Source: Limnephilus marmoratus
Lineage: Eukaryota > Arthropoda > Insecta > Trichoptera > Limnephilidae
Length of the DNA: 64,000 bases
NCBI GenBank assembly: GCA_917880885.1
Contig: OU862913.1
Location: forward strand, 7,998,001-8,062,000
Direction of reading: 5' to 3'
This document shows, one piece after another, positions 1 through 9,692 of the stretch (positions are counted from its first letter, which is position 1; each line of letters starts with the position of its first letter). Below the pieces are notes generated by a model. It had not been told where the DNA came from. It was given only the letters and a program-made list of their open reading frames with translations, and did no database searches. The position numbers and the translations under genes were made by a program.

Positions 1-193
1 GGAACGTTTATGACAATCAATGACTTTTCCATAGACATAAAACTATCATAGAAAATAATCATTGAAGTCGGTTCCTACTTTTGATAATTAAAAAAAGATA
101 AATTATTCTCAACAGAGAAAATACAATTCGGCATAGGAGTACTCATTTTTCATTTTATATTTTTTAATGAAACCACAATCGATGTTCGGAAAT
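1..193. other. No recognisable feature
   Basis: AT-rich flank of the inverted-repeat element that starts at about 194. I see no coding or RNA signal. Confidence 0.5.
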
Positions 194-1512
194 TTTTCGG
201 TTTACGGAAGGTCTTCCTATATAATTTTTTTTTATTTTTTTATACTAATTATGGGCCGGAAAATCCAAAACTGAAAGAATTTTTTTTCGGAAAGCAATAT
301 TAACAAAGTTACACGACTTTAAAATTTTCTATACGCACACATGAAAATCGACATATTGGAAGAATTATGACAGTTTAAAGTCATAGATAAACTAGAAAGA
401 TGTTTTACCACACAAAATTAAATGTTACCATGCAATAATATCATCAAACATACCTTATAAATCGACGAAGTATGAAAATTCGTAGTCTTAAAAATGCGTA
501 ACCTAACCTAACCTAACCTAACGCTAGGTTTGTGTAACATGGTTTGTGCCCCTTTATACCGCCTGCTCGCGTCCCTAACCTAACCTAACCTAACGCTAGG
601 TTTGTGTAACATGGTTTGTGCCCCTTTATACCGCCTGCTCGCGTCCCTAACCTAACCTTACCTAACGCTAGGTTTGTGTAACATGGTTTGTGCCCCTTTA
701 TACCGCCTGCTCGCGTCCCTAACCTAACCTAACCTAACCTAACGCTAGGTTTGTGTAACATGGTTTGTGCCCCTTTATACCGCCTGCTCGCGTCACGGCA
801 AAAAAACATCCCTGTTTTCAAGTAGTTTAGCGGCTACGCTAGGTTTGTGTAACATGGTTTGTGCCCCTTTATACCGCCTGCTCGCGTCACGGCAAAAAAA
901 CATCCCTGTTTTCAAGTAGTTTAGCGGCTACGCTAGGTTTGTGTAACATGGTTTGTGCCCCTTTATACCACCTGCTCGCGTCACGGCAAAAAAACATCCC
1001 TGTTTTCAAGTAGTTTAGCGGCTACGCTAGGTTTGTGTAACATGGTTTGTGCCCCTTTATACCGTCTGCTCGCGTCACGGCAAAAAAACATCCCTGTTTT
1101 CAAGTAGTTTAGCGGCTACGCTAGGTTTGTGTAACATGGTTTGTGCCCCTTTATACCGCCTGCTCGCGTCAATTTAAAAAATATCCCTGTTTTTAAGTAG
1201 TTTTAAGTTAGTTAGCGGCTACGCCAAAAGTGAGTAAAATTTATAAAAAATAATTACTTAAGTTAGTTATTGATATGACAACACTTAATTTTATGTGGTT
1301 ATCTTTGGTATGGCTATTTCTATGACTTTAAACTGTCATAATTCTTCCAATATGTCGATTTTCATGTGTGCGTATAGAAAATTTTAAAGTCGTGTAACTT
1401 TGTTAATATTGCTTTCCGAAAAAAAATTCTTTCGGATTCGGATTCTCCAGCCAATAGTTAGTATAAAGAAAAAAGTTTTATTATTTTGGAAGACCTTCCG
1501 TAAACCGAAATT
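194..1512. mobile_element. Inverted-repeat element with internal minisatellite
   Basis: Two arms of about 200 bp, 194-391 and 1318-1512, are reverse complements with small differences. The left arm reads TTTACGGAAGGTCTTCC near its outer end and the right arm reads GGAAGACCTTCCGTAAA. Inner matches include the TATACGCACACATGAAAATC stretch. Between the arms lies a tandem array (522-1170). No open frame encodes a transposase, so this is best read as a non-autonomous terminal-inverted-repeat or foldback element. I did not find a convincing target-site duplication, so the family stays unassigned. Confidence 0.7.
498..1170. repeat. Minisatellite with two alternating linkers
   Basis: A core of about 50 bp starting CGCTAGGTTTGTGTAACATG recurs at 522, 594, 666, 743, 837, 931, 1025 and 1119. 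The first spacings are 72, 72 and 77 bp, where the linker is a run of CCTAA repeats. The later spacings are 94 bp, where the linker is a unique 42-bp sequence containing CATCCCTGTTTTCAAGTAG. The 77-bp unit differs from the 72-bp unit by exactly one CCTAA, and one repeat carries CCTTA. CCTAA is the complement of the insect telomere motif TTAGG. Confidence 0.85.
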
Positions 1513-1898
1513 TAGCCTCGATGTTCTTCGAAATTTTCGCAAAAATTAAATCTATGATTTTAAATAACGAAGAATGATCCATGACACTCAGGAGCAAAGA
1601 TGTGGCAAATTATTTAACTTTGGTAATAATAATTCGCCTTCACACATAAAACTATTTAGAAATGTATCTAAAATTTGGAAAACAAGATACCAGTATATTA
1701 CTGCGATGTCTTACATTATTTTAGTACATAAAATTGGTTCAATCTCCAAAACTTTAATAAATGAATATGTATAATAAAAGCTTGAGGAATTCGATAAACA
1801 ATAATCAGTATAAACGTTTTACAAAAGCAATTGAGAAACAAGATAAATTGGTAAAAAGTAGAATTAAAAAGAACATCATCCGTTTGTAAACAGATGGC

Positions 1899-2290
1899 CG
1901 GCGTAGTCTAGCGGTAAGGCTCTTGACTGGCAATCCAAAGTTCGCGGGATCGAATCTCGGCGTGGGAAATAAATTTGATTTTATTTTAAGTGATGTTGTT
2001 TCACAATTTATTCAATTAAAATATATAGTAGGTATATTTGAGGCACGTTCCAGAGTGGGATATACTCTCAGTATTGCCTTGGTGTAAGACCATCATTCAG
2101 AATTGAAACGTTGCTTGAAATGGCTACTGCCGTGTTTGGTGACCAAATCTGAATAGCCAGGTGCTCGACTGCCTCCCCACTGCCTTCAGCCTCACAACAT
2201 ACCCCAATTGGGGATGCCATAGTCTCACTGGCTCCAGACGGGAGAAGTTGGGACTCTGGTGCGGTATTCATATAAAAAACAATAAAAATC
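1899..2290 (+). mobile_element. tRNA-headed SINE (family A), copy 1
   Basis: The head (1899-1970) has an A-box-like TAGTCTAGCGG and a B-box-like GGATCGAATC spaced as in tRNA genes, followed by a body that recurs at 33590-33998 (minus) and 38023-38290 (plus). Shared body blocks include CACGTTCCAGAGTGG, GGTGTAAGACCA and GGTGACCAAATCTGAATAG. The copy ends in an A-rich stretch near 2270-2290. Heads of the three copies differ, and none folds into a convincing functional tRNA. These elements use internal RNA polymerase III promoters and depend on LINE enzymes to move. Confidence 0.75.
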
Positions 2291-2493
2291 TGGTTTTACC
2301 ATTGATTGGATACGGCATTCCGTTTATAACAATATTAGTGGTACTTAATCCATAATTTATTGTGAACATCTTTATCAACGCATTCGAAATATAAATCTTA
2401 AATTAGATACCTAATTACCTACCTCAAATTGACAGTAAAATTTAACGTCCCTCGGTTACGTAACAGATATATTGATTTTTTAAATATTTTTTT

Positions 2494-3390
2494 AATTTTA
2501 TTTATTTTTTATTATTACACGCCCTGATGGGCTTTTACGTTATTGTTTATAAGTTGAGTATCAAACAATGATGAAAATATAATACGATGAAGAAAATATA
2601 ATACAATGAGAAAAGAAAATACACAATACAATGTTACAACAAAACCAATAATAAAATAAAAATTCATATTATGTAAAAATGATAAGAAATCTCATATTCA
2701 ATATAAACAAAAATTGCAGAAATTATGTAAACCTATTTGTGTCTAGAAGAATAAAAGTGATAGAATATACAACATTTATAATGATTAGTTATAAGATGAA
2801 ATATATCAATTATTATAAGCAATAATTGTCAGCCTGAAACACTCATTTACATTGAAAAATCTTCTATTATATATCTAGTAGAAAAGATACTTGCCGACAA
2901 CGGGGCAAGTATCTTTTCTCGGAAGATTTTTCAATGTAAATGAGTGTTTCAGGCTGACAATTATTGCTTATAATAATTGTTACCCTTTGTGCTATGCATA
3001 AAAATCTTGTCTTAAACATTAATTTATAAATTGAAATATATCACTTAGATTAGAATATTTATTTCCGAGACTGTGAAGTCTCGGAATCGAAGAATTTTGA
3101 TAAGCTCGTGTCCTGGTGTTATTGAAGTAGAAGGGTAATAAATGTCGACATGCTTTTTTGGGAACATGGATATTGATATATTGAAGTAATTCAGGACAGT
3201 CAATTTTGTAATGCAGTATTTACTGTAATACATAGTATTAAATGTGTGCATATTCTTCTTTCTGAAAATTTCAATACAGACATTTTATCCATGAGGTAAT
3301 TGTAATCAATGTTTAGTATAGGAATATGCAATTTATAGTTTATAAACTTTAGAAACTTCCGTTGAATCTTGTCAATGGCCAATAATATTG
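2494..3390 (-). mobile_element. 5'-truncated LINE, same family as 54330-56842
   Basis: Read on the minus strand, 3382-3045 encodes the end of the reverse transcriptase polyprotein (KIQRKFLKFINYKLHIPILN and following), nearly matching the intact-looking copy at 56230-56630. The 3' untranslated region 2494-2800 matches 56640-56830, including the terminal motif CCCATCAGGGCGTG read as its complement. The copy is 5'-truncated and has several stops. It is interrupted at 2809-3032 by a palindromic SINE. Nonfunctional. Confidence 0.85.
2809..3032. mobile_element. Palindromic SINE-derived insertion with 11-bp TSD
   Basis: Arms 2808-2864 and 2922-2978 are near-perfect reverse complements containing CAGCCTGAAACACTCATTTA. 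The centre carries a second small palindrome (GAAAAGATACTTGCC and its complement). The direct repeat GAAATATATCA flanks the insertion at 2798-2808 and 3033-3043, and the host LINE elsewhere (56570 region) shows a single copy of this site. The right half continues to GTTACCCTTTGTGCTATGC, the same tail as the tRNA-headed SINE at 52676-52860. Confidence 0.85.
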
Positions 3391-3401
3391 GCTATAATAT
3401 A

Positions 3402-3436
3402 GAATCTATTTGCCAATAATATTGGCAAATAGATTC
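3402..3436. repeat. Perfect 35-bp palindrome
   Basis: Two 17-nt perfect arms beginning GAATCTATTTGCC surround a single central base. It lies next to the 5' break of the truncated LINE. Function unknown. Confidence 0.8.
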
Positions 3437-3817
3437 CCGAACTTGTTATCGGTTGGTAGGTTGCACCGACTACCACGAAGTTGTTCATTAGAGCATGCCT
3501 TGGCGTAAATTAAAGCTCAAAGTTCGCTCAGTTTGACTTGGAACAACGGCCGTTATAATAAGTGTAGTTGCAAGCAATATGAATAGCGCGATTAATACTC
3601 GGGTACAAAATATCACCATCAGAACTTACCAGTCACTATCACAAGCACGGGACGATTGTTTTAACTGGGTGGGTTTAACTATGTAAAAGTGAAACTGGAA
3701 AACAAGATCTTGTGCGATGGTAAAATCACATGTCCAATGTGTCTAATGAATGTCAAACAGTGAGGTTATACAGAGACAATAAAATGGCGCAATACACTAG
3801 AAAAACTTGAAGTGTTA
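3437..3817. other. Unique AT-rich spacer
   Basis: I recognise no gene or repeat here. The right edge ends in TTA immediately before the Harbinger terminal repeat. Confidence 0.4.
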
Positions 3818-3864
3818 GGCTACGTTCGCACAGGCAGGTGGCTGGCTTAGCGCCTAGAGCCTAG
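3818..3864 (+). repeat. Left terminal inverted repeat of Harbinger territory
   Basis: Starts GGCTACGTTCGCACAGGCAG and continues to CCTAGAGCCTAG. It matches the reverse complement of 19404-19450 with about five mismatches in 45 bases. It is preceded by TTA (3815-3817), and the right repeat is followed by TTA (19451-19453), the three-base target duplication typical of PIF/Harbinger elements. Confidence 0.8.
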
Positions 3865-3989
3865 TGGCAAAAAACCAACACGTTGGTTTACCTGGATTAA
3901 GGCGGCCAACTTTGTCAAATATCAATGCGGGACACAGTGGCGTGCGGTGTCGAGGGGGGGGGGGGGGGGGGGGTGTACGTTTCAAATTT

Positions 3990-4240
3990 TCTCTCTCGAA
4001 AAATCGAGAATTTGGCTCAAAAACTACAATCACAACATGAAAATGGTTTCTCTTTGATTCTGGTAGCACATACATAGTCTGCAACTAGAATTTTATGACT
4101 GCAGTTCAAATTAGAGAAATGTTTCATTAGATGAATCCACAACACAAACTTTAGATTCTGAACACATAGCTGGTTTAAATTAAATCTGTATGCGGCGAAT
4201 TAAAACTACCCTCAGAACATGAAAATAGTTTCATGTTTAG
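3990..4240. repeat. Dispersed ~190-bp degenerate repeat, locus 1
   Basis: Contains the diagnostic blocks GAACATGAAAATAGTTTC, TTTGATTCTGGTAGCACATAC and CTAGAATTTTATGACTGCAG. The same order of blocks appears at 5090-5290 and 21580-22270, and in reverse complement at 61620-62850. Origin unknown. Confidence 0.6.
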
Positions 4241-4467
4241 CACAAACATAGTCCCAGTGGCGTAGCTAGGCAAAGGTGGCACCCGGGGCGGATAACGTGG
4301 TGTCACCACCGTCAGGCACGAAAATAACGCCGTATTCAATATTTGTGTGACAATATCCTTCGTAATTGTTTTTACGCAAATTTTTATGAGCTGGAATAAC
4401 TCTTTTCTTATTACCGGGTTGATGTTACATTTTTCCAAGATATTTTCAATTATTTTAAGGCATTCTT

Positions 4468-5000
4468 GTTATAAAAATAAAAACACCTCTTCAAAATTTG
4501 CCAAACATCTCTTAGTGAATAATCACGTTCCACTTAAAAATAACCAGCTAAAACCATTACATATTGAACGAAAGAGTCTTAGATTAAATTTGCTTGAACA
4601 ATTAGAAATCAATAAACGAACGAATGACCCCAACATAACGCTAATTAATAAAGTAAGGAAAATTATTTATTCCCCACTACTTAGTATGTTTACCAAACCT
4701 AAAAAATATAATGCACTTAAATGAGTCATAGCAATAACGTCATTCTAAATCAATTAAGAAAACCCTTGCACTTAGTGCAAGGCAAACCAAAGGAAATACT
4801 CCGAATCCCATATTAGCACTCTCTCAATTAGTGTCTCTGCAAATTGGTTTAACCGGTAATAAATCAACTTAGACACCTTTAAAAATTGACATTTAAAATC
4901 TTATAAATAAGTCGTCCGTACGTGGCTTCACCACAGTTTGAAAATGACCTTATAAGTCGAAACAGCTGTAACTAAAACACTAACCAAAAAACTTGCAGAA
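4468..5000 (+). pseudogene. Penelope-like element GIY-YIG C-terminal fragment
   Basis: The frame ending at 4724 reads SKFAKHLLVNNH, then LKPLHIERKSLRLNLLEQLE. This is the segment that follows the GIY-YIG core in Penelope-like retroelements, where an H/N-rich stretch precedes a conserved L-x-x-LE-x-LEI motif. The related locus at 43145-43579 has the same order (SEFANHIIENNHSF then LDNLEALEIKK). The GIY-YIG core itself is missing here. The tail (4900-5000) carries GACCTTATAAGTCGAAAC, similar in layout to other Penelope 3' ends. A decayed fragment. Confidence 0.6.
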
Positions 5001-5089
5001 CTCGATAATTACATTATCGAATTTAATTTTAATTAAATTTCTAAAAATTAAAATGGAGTTCTACGAATTAAACACAAAGACAATTAATA

Positions 5090-5290
5090 ATGAAAATTGT
5101 TACTCTTTGATTCTGGCAGCACATACAACTGCATCTAGAATTTTATAACTACTGCACTTCGAATAAGAGAATGTTTTCCATCGAAATATTTCATCATATG
5201 AATCCAACTGGAATTTAACATTCTGAACACAAAACTTGTTATTTATAATTAAAACTATACTCGGAACATGAAGATAAAAACTTTTGCAAG
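5090..5290. repeat. Dispersed ~190-bp degenerate repeat, locus 2
   Basis: Shares TTTGATTCTGGCAGCACATAC, CTAGAATTTTATAACT and CATTCTGAACACAAAACT with the loci at 3990, 21580 and (inverted) 61620. Confidence 0.6.
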
Positions 5291-6574
5291 AAAGGAAATT
5301 CTTTTTGAAATTCAGTGAATTACAACTTCGCTTTTTCGCGGTCGGCGGAATGGTCAACCAATTTTTTGATTTGATTTTTAAATGTAAAAAAATACGGGTT
5401 ATCAACTCAATACTACACTGGCGCTCTTTAACTTATCTAAATAAACCAATCCCTAGGTCGATATCTTCGGGCTTTTTCCAGGGACAAATTTTGTCATCAA
5501 CTTAACCACAGATGAACGGAAATGATTAAAATAGATTAACTTTGAGAAAGTTTATTTGTCTGCCATAGACAATATTACAAAAATATGGGAATGCGGGACA
5601 TGCGGGACGCTTTAGACGATTTGCGGGACTATTTAATTAAATTTTTCAATGCGGGACTACAACCGTTAATGCGGGACGGTCCCGCAGAATGCGGGACGGT
5701 TGGCCGCCTTAACCTGGATACACGCTAATGAGCATAATACACGACATCTTTTTTCAGCCCGATTCCCGTATCGAGACCAGGGATCAAATTTTTCGCAATA
5801 CACGATCTCTATTTTCATCAATATTTCAGTTGGCATCACTGCAAACAACACAGATGATCAGCTGTCAGTGCTGTCACTGCTGTCACTTGTCACGAGGATT
5901 TTATATCGCGAGCCATTGGGAGGAATTGGTTTATTTATGTTGTTAGTTGTTGTTCGTTTGAATTTAAACCCTCATAATGATGAATGCGTGGTGAAATGAG
6001 GCAATAGAACTTGAGACACGTCAGTTCGGAAATACAACGCGTAGCTCAAGCGAAGAAAAAATGTATTTGCGGTCTATTTGCACAACAGAACATTGAAAGA
6101 AAATATTCAAGAGCTTCCACGTCAAAGGTGAGTGAAAATATTAAACATTTTAATTTCGAGTGCAATATTTATTAATTATATAATAGAAATTTAGAAGACA
6201 AACCAGTAAAAATCTATTCTCACTTTTGACTGTATAAACAATTATGTTGGAAATACATTCTATGTAATTACATAATTTAAAAACTGTTTCATAAATCTTT
6301 ATTGTATATATTTTAGGAGGCTGTGGTCACACCTGCTACCAACTTCTACTTCAAACCTATATAATTTAGGGCGACTACCTCCAACATAGAAATGGAAATT
6401 CAGGCAAATTCGCAGTGCCTGATTTACGTTGACTGAGATTATCTGGGAAAATACTGGTAATTTAAATTATTATAATATATTTAAGGAAATTAATTACATG
6501 CATTTAAACAATATTATCACAATCTACTTTGGGCTGAGTTGGTTAAACAGTACTGTCACGATCTACTCTAATTG

Positions 6575-7262
6575 AGTAATCTGAAAGTATGTTGCCCGTC
6601 GTATGCTGATGATGCCTTGCTGATTTGTATGGAAGATCTACGGTCTCTCGTGTCTAGGATGAACAAATATGTATGAAGAATGAGTTAATGATAATAATAA
6701 TGATGAATGTAAGCCTAAAGTCATGGTGTTTGAAAGAGAGTAAAAAAACAGTGTTTAATAAAGTAGGTGGATGAGTTTGTGCATCTGGGAAGTTTGTTTA
6801 CGGGAGATGGGTAAATGCAGGTAACTCCATTAATGGAGGACTGAACACCGTTGGCGCTAACAAACAACTCCAAAGAAGCGAAGCTAGCAGTCCTCAATGG
6901 AGTGCTGGTACCTGCCCTGAGGAGATTACATGTACCTGGCAGTGAGGCATGCAAGTAGACTGAACGCTGTAAAAATGAGATCCCTGCGAATGTGTGTGAA
7001 AACCATATCCGATTGTGTAAGAAACGTGGAGATACGCAAAGAATGCAAGGCTGATGTAATATTATGAGTAAGATTGAAAGTATGTATGTAGAGCGAATGA
7101 ACGAGGTAAGGAGTTTAAGAAGAATATATGGCACAAATGTGAATGGTAGAAGAGGTCGGGGATGCCCGAGGAAGACATGGCACTACCATGAAGCAAGGAG
7201 TGTGTGCCAAGACCAAGTTGTTTGGCGGTCCGTCCTCTCTGCCTACCCGTGCGGGAAACGGT
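6575..7262 (+). mobile_element. RTE-like retrotransposon fragment with YADD region
   Basis: A decayed reverse transcriptase containing the catalytic YADDA box (TATGCTGATGATGCC at about 6602), followed by the C-terminal region that ends in VVWRSVLSAYPCG-like sequence at about 7245. The same 3' region recurs at 12395, 19868, 23530, 25098, 36602, 40042 and 46098. Several other copies end in a short GTTA-type repeat tail, as is usual for the RTE clade. Frameshifts and stops throughout; nonfunctional. Confidence 0.75.
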
Positions 7263-7529
7263 GATTTTTAGACTCTGGGGTGTACTTGATGCAACATTCC
7301 TAGTCATGCCAACGCTTTTAATCTTTTTTCAGAATTCGGTGGAATATAGGCCAACAAGCCTTCAGCAATAGATTGCAATGGACCATCACAATCCTAAACC
7401 AGCTGCAGCCAGACAGCCACGCAGAAACATATGTAAATATTCTGGTATTTTAAATTGAATTCTTATTATGCATTTAAACAGTATTATCGCAATAATATTA
7501 TATTAAAACAATTTAAAACTTTTTTCCAC

Positions 7530-7610
7530 TTAATTTATTTCTGACCGTAAACGGTTTCAGCCTATTAAGGCCATCTTCAACTATGGTTTATATACATAAC
7601 ATTATAATGT
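7530..7610 (-). mobile_element. Possible Penelope-like 3' tail
   Basis: On the minus strand this reads GAAGATGGCCTTAATAGGCT followed by GAAACCGTTTACGGTC. The layout (an EDGL-type peptide then a GAAACCG motif) resembles Penelope-like 3' ends such as 43610-43650. Short and uncertain. Confidence 0.35.
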
Positions 7611-7900
7611 TTGTAATTTGTAATATTTTTTTTAGGAATCAGGTGGAATGTAGATTATCAGATGCCATATAACATAATCCTAGACCAGCTGCGGCCAAAC
7701 ACAGCAGCGTAATAAGTTATTACTTTTGTACATTTATGCATCTTTACAAATTTGCTAATTATTATAGCATGGGTGATTACGAACTTTTTCTTTTATTTTT
7801 TACAATACAAATAATAACATTCACAACACTGCAATTCATGGCGATATCCCTGAATCAATGCAACAACTTCACTGAAGGACGCAAAGTAACAATACTGTAA

Positions 7901-9023
7901 TTAATTTAAAATAAAACAATAACTTTTTAAACACCACTTTTATTTTTTATATGAACAAATAACAATACTGTATTTGGATTTCAATCAAATTCCATTGCGC
8001 CATTTATCACCTCAAAGGAATTTTAAAATACACTTTATCTAACCTAAAACTCATATTTTTTTTATAAGAATAACTAACTCTCTTTTCATAACTTTTGAAG
8101 GTTATTCCCATCAATATAATATATCATAAAACTTATTAATTTATTAACACCCTATCGCGCTTTTACATGGAATTCCACATTTATATATTAACGGTATGTA
8201 AGTATAATAACAGTAAGTATATCAAGTATGAAAAGATACATTGCGTTACAGTAGATAAGTACCTCTAATAAAACTCTTAACAAATAAGCAAAATAATAAA
8301 AGTGGATGGGTATTGATTTTAAATAATAAAATCTGAACTAGTTAATATCAAGTCTAGTATAACAGACAAAAGCAAGTTAACTGGAACTTATATGCCTACA
8401 ATGTTCATTCATGTGGTAAAAACCAATTAAAACAAAATTAAGGCTATATTGACTTGTAACATAACATGATATGTTATTTATGAGACAAGATTTAAAAACA
8501 AGAGAAATCTAATGAAATTATCTAATAATTGGCACATCCGATTGGAATTACTTGCTTTCCAGAGATTACCCAACGAAAATGTGCAATATATGTACAAAAA
8601 AGGTTAAAAAAAATTCTAATTAAAGCAAAATATTAAAAATTTATACTTCAATAATAACTGGGTGGAAAACTCGTTCATTTCAGAAAAGTATTTGACTTTG
8701 TTTCACCACTAATAAGAAATCTCTTTTACAAATATGTATACATAGAATACAATATATTCATGAAAATAACTATAAAGATAGACAGAATTTAAAAAAAAAT
8801 TATCAAATTTTATCAACGCTCTTTTGCACATCCAGAGTTCAACAATTTCTCTTTATAAATCAGCTCTATTCGATGACAAAAAAGGAAAAAAGCCAGCTTA
8901 TATTGTATTGTTGAACTAAATATATCTTAACTATTGTTGAACTAGAACCATATTCCCAACTAATTAATTTCCAATACAGAAACTAACAAAATACTACTAA
9001 TGGAATAATGAAAAATTATTGGA
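7901..9023. other. AT-rich spacer without recognisable genes
   Basis: About 1.1 kb of AT-rich sequence. I find no conserved peptide or repeat structure shared with other parts of the window. Confidence 0.4.
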
Positions 9024-9320
9024 TTAATTATTCGGCAAAACCTCATAATTTGATATTTGTATAAGTATGTAGAGTTGTAAGTTATTATCTTGACACCATG
9101 TTAAAAGTTTGAACAAGTGATTTGAAAATATATGGCAAAAAAATAAATCATTAGCATTTCTTATTGCCTTGAAATTTAGATCATTTGCAAACATCAGGAC
9201 ATGAACGTTATTGAAAATATACATAACATTACAAACATGCCACTCAATGCAAGCAATGAATTTATATGGTGATATGTCATCAATGTTAACAGCAATCAAG
9301 CATATTGTCTTCAGAGCCAA
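9024..9320 (-). pseudogene. LINE reverse transcriptase fragment (FAND box)
   Basis: The 98-residue frame contains VLMFANDLNFKAIRNANDLF and then LLTWCQDNNLQLYI. This is the palm region of a non-LTR reverse transcriptase, where FADD is expected and is here changed to FAND, followed by the usual WC-x3-NL-x-LN segment. Loss of a catalytic Asp and the short length mark it as dead. Probably CR1/Jockey-like. Confidence 0.65.
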
Positions 9321-9344
9321 TCTTTTTTATATTTATTTCAATTA

Positions 9345-9650
9345 GGCCAACACAGCATTGTTTTAATGACATTTAGTAGATGCTAATTATAAATTTTTAT
9401 ATTTAGACATTGGCGCCAATGGTCGCAATAGTGGGTTATACCGTGAATGCTCACTGAATTATGCTGTAACAAATGGTGTATTGAACGTTCCACATGACAG
9501 GTTTGTTCACCTGGAAGTGAATCCTGCCCTGTGCCATTTGTAATAGTTGCAGATGACACATTTTTCCTCGTCTAATAATATTATGAAGTCATACGCTCAA
9601 AATATGATGGCTGAAAAGCGCATTTTCTTTTATCGTCCAAGCAGGGCACT
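9345..9650 (+). pseudogene. Inverted partial copy of transposase exon 3
   Basis: On the plus strand this reads GTCGCAATAGTGGGTTATAC and further blocks that correspond closely to the minus-strand sequence of 10025-10315, including the NYKFLY, IGANGRNS, NVPHD and FVIVADD regions and KSYAQ. It is frameshifted and lacks the domain ends. It faces the intact transposase in opposite orientation with a gap of only 42 bp to its stop codon. Confidence 0.8.
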
Positions 9651-9692
9651 TTTATTAGGTTAGGTTATGTTGTTTATATTATTATAACTATG

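Larger units (their letters stand above)
3893..5716. mobile_element. Composite insertion with 19-bp terminal inverted repeats
   Basis: The left end CCTGGATTAAGGCGGCCAAC and the right end GTTGGCCGCCTTAACCTGG are inverted repeats. The insertion separates the Harbinger end sequence at 3818-3880 from its continuation at 5717 (AGCATAATACACGACATC), as shown by the uninterrupted related end at 19340-19450. Inside lie a 20-G tract (3954-3973), monomers of a dispersed 190-bp repeat, a Penelope-like fragment and GCGGGAC repeats near the right end (5585-5700). No transposase is visible, so the class is unknown. Confidence 0.6.
5717..7900 (+). pseudogene. Decayed MADF gene of a Harbinger copy
   Basis: Relics of the intact MADF gene at 12004-15358 appear in order on the plus strand: exon 1 (about 5995-6127, followed by a donor-like GTGAGTG), exon 2 (about 6318-6461, ending CTGGTAATTT as in the intact gene), and two short repeat exons (about 7331 and 7636, each after a polypyrimidine-AG with GAATTCGGTGGAA or GAATCAGGTGGAA). 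The 3' flank 7711-7900 matches 17490-17640. Stops and indels abolish the frame. An RTE-like fragment interrupts it at 6575-7262. Confidence 0.7.

Noticed and set aside
498..760. CCTAA runs as a true telomere
   Set aside because: Only two to four CCTAA units between cores, interstitial, and followed by more than 60 kb of sequence on one side and about 500 bp on the other.
1574..1774. 66-codon open frame
   Set aside because: No motif, AT-rich, and next to a repeat element; likely chance.
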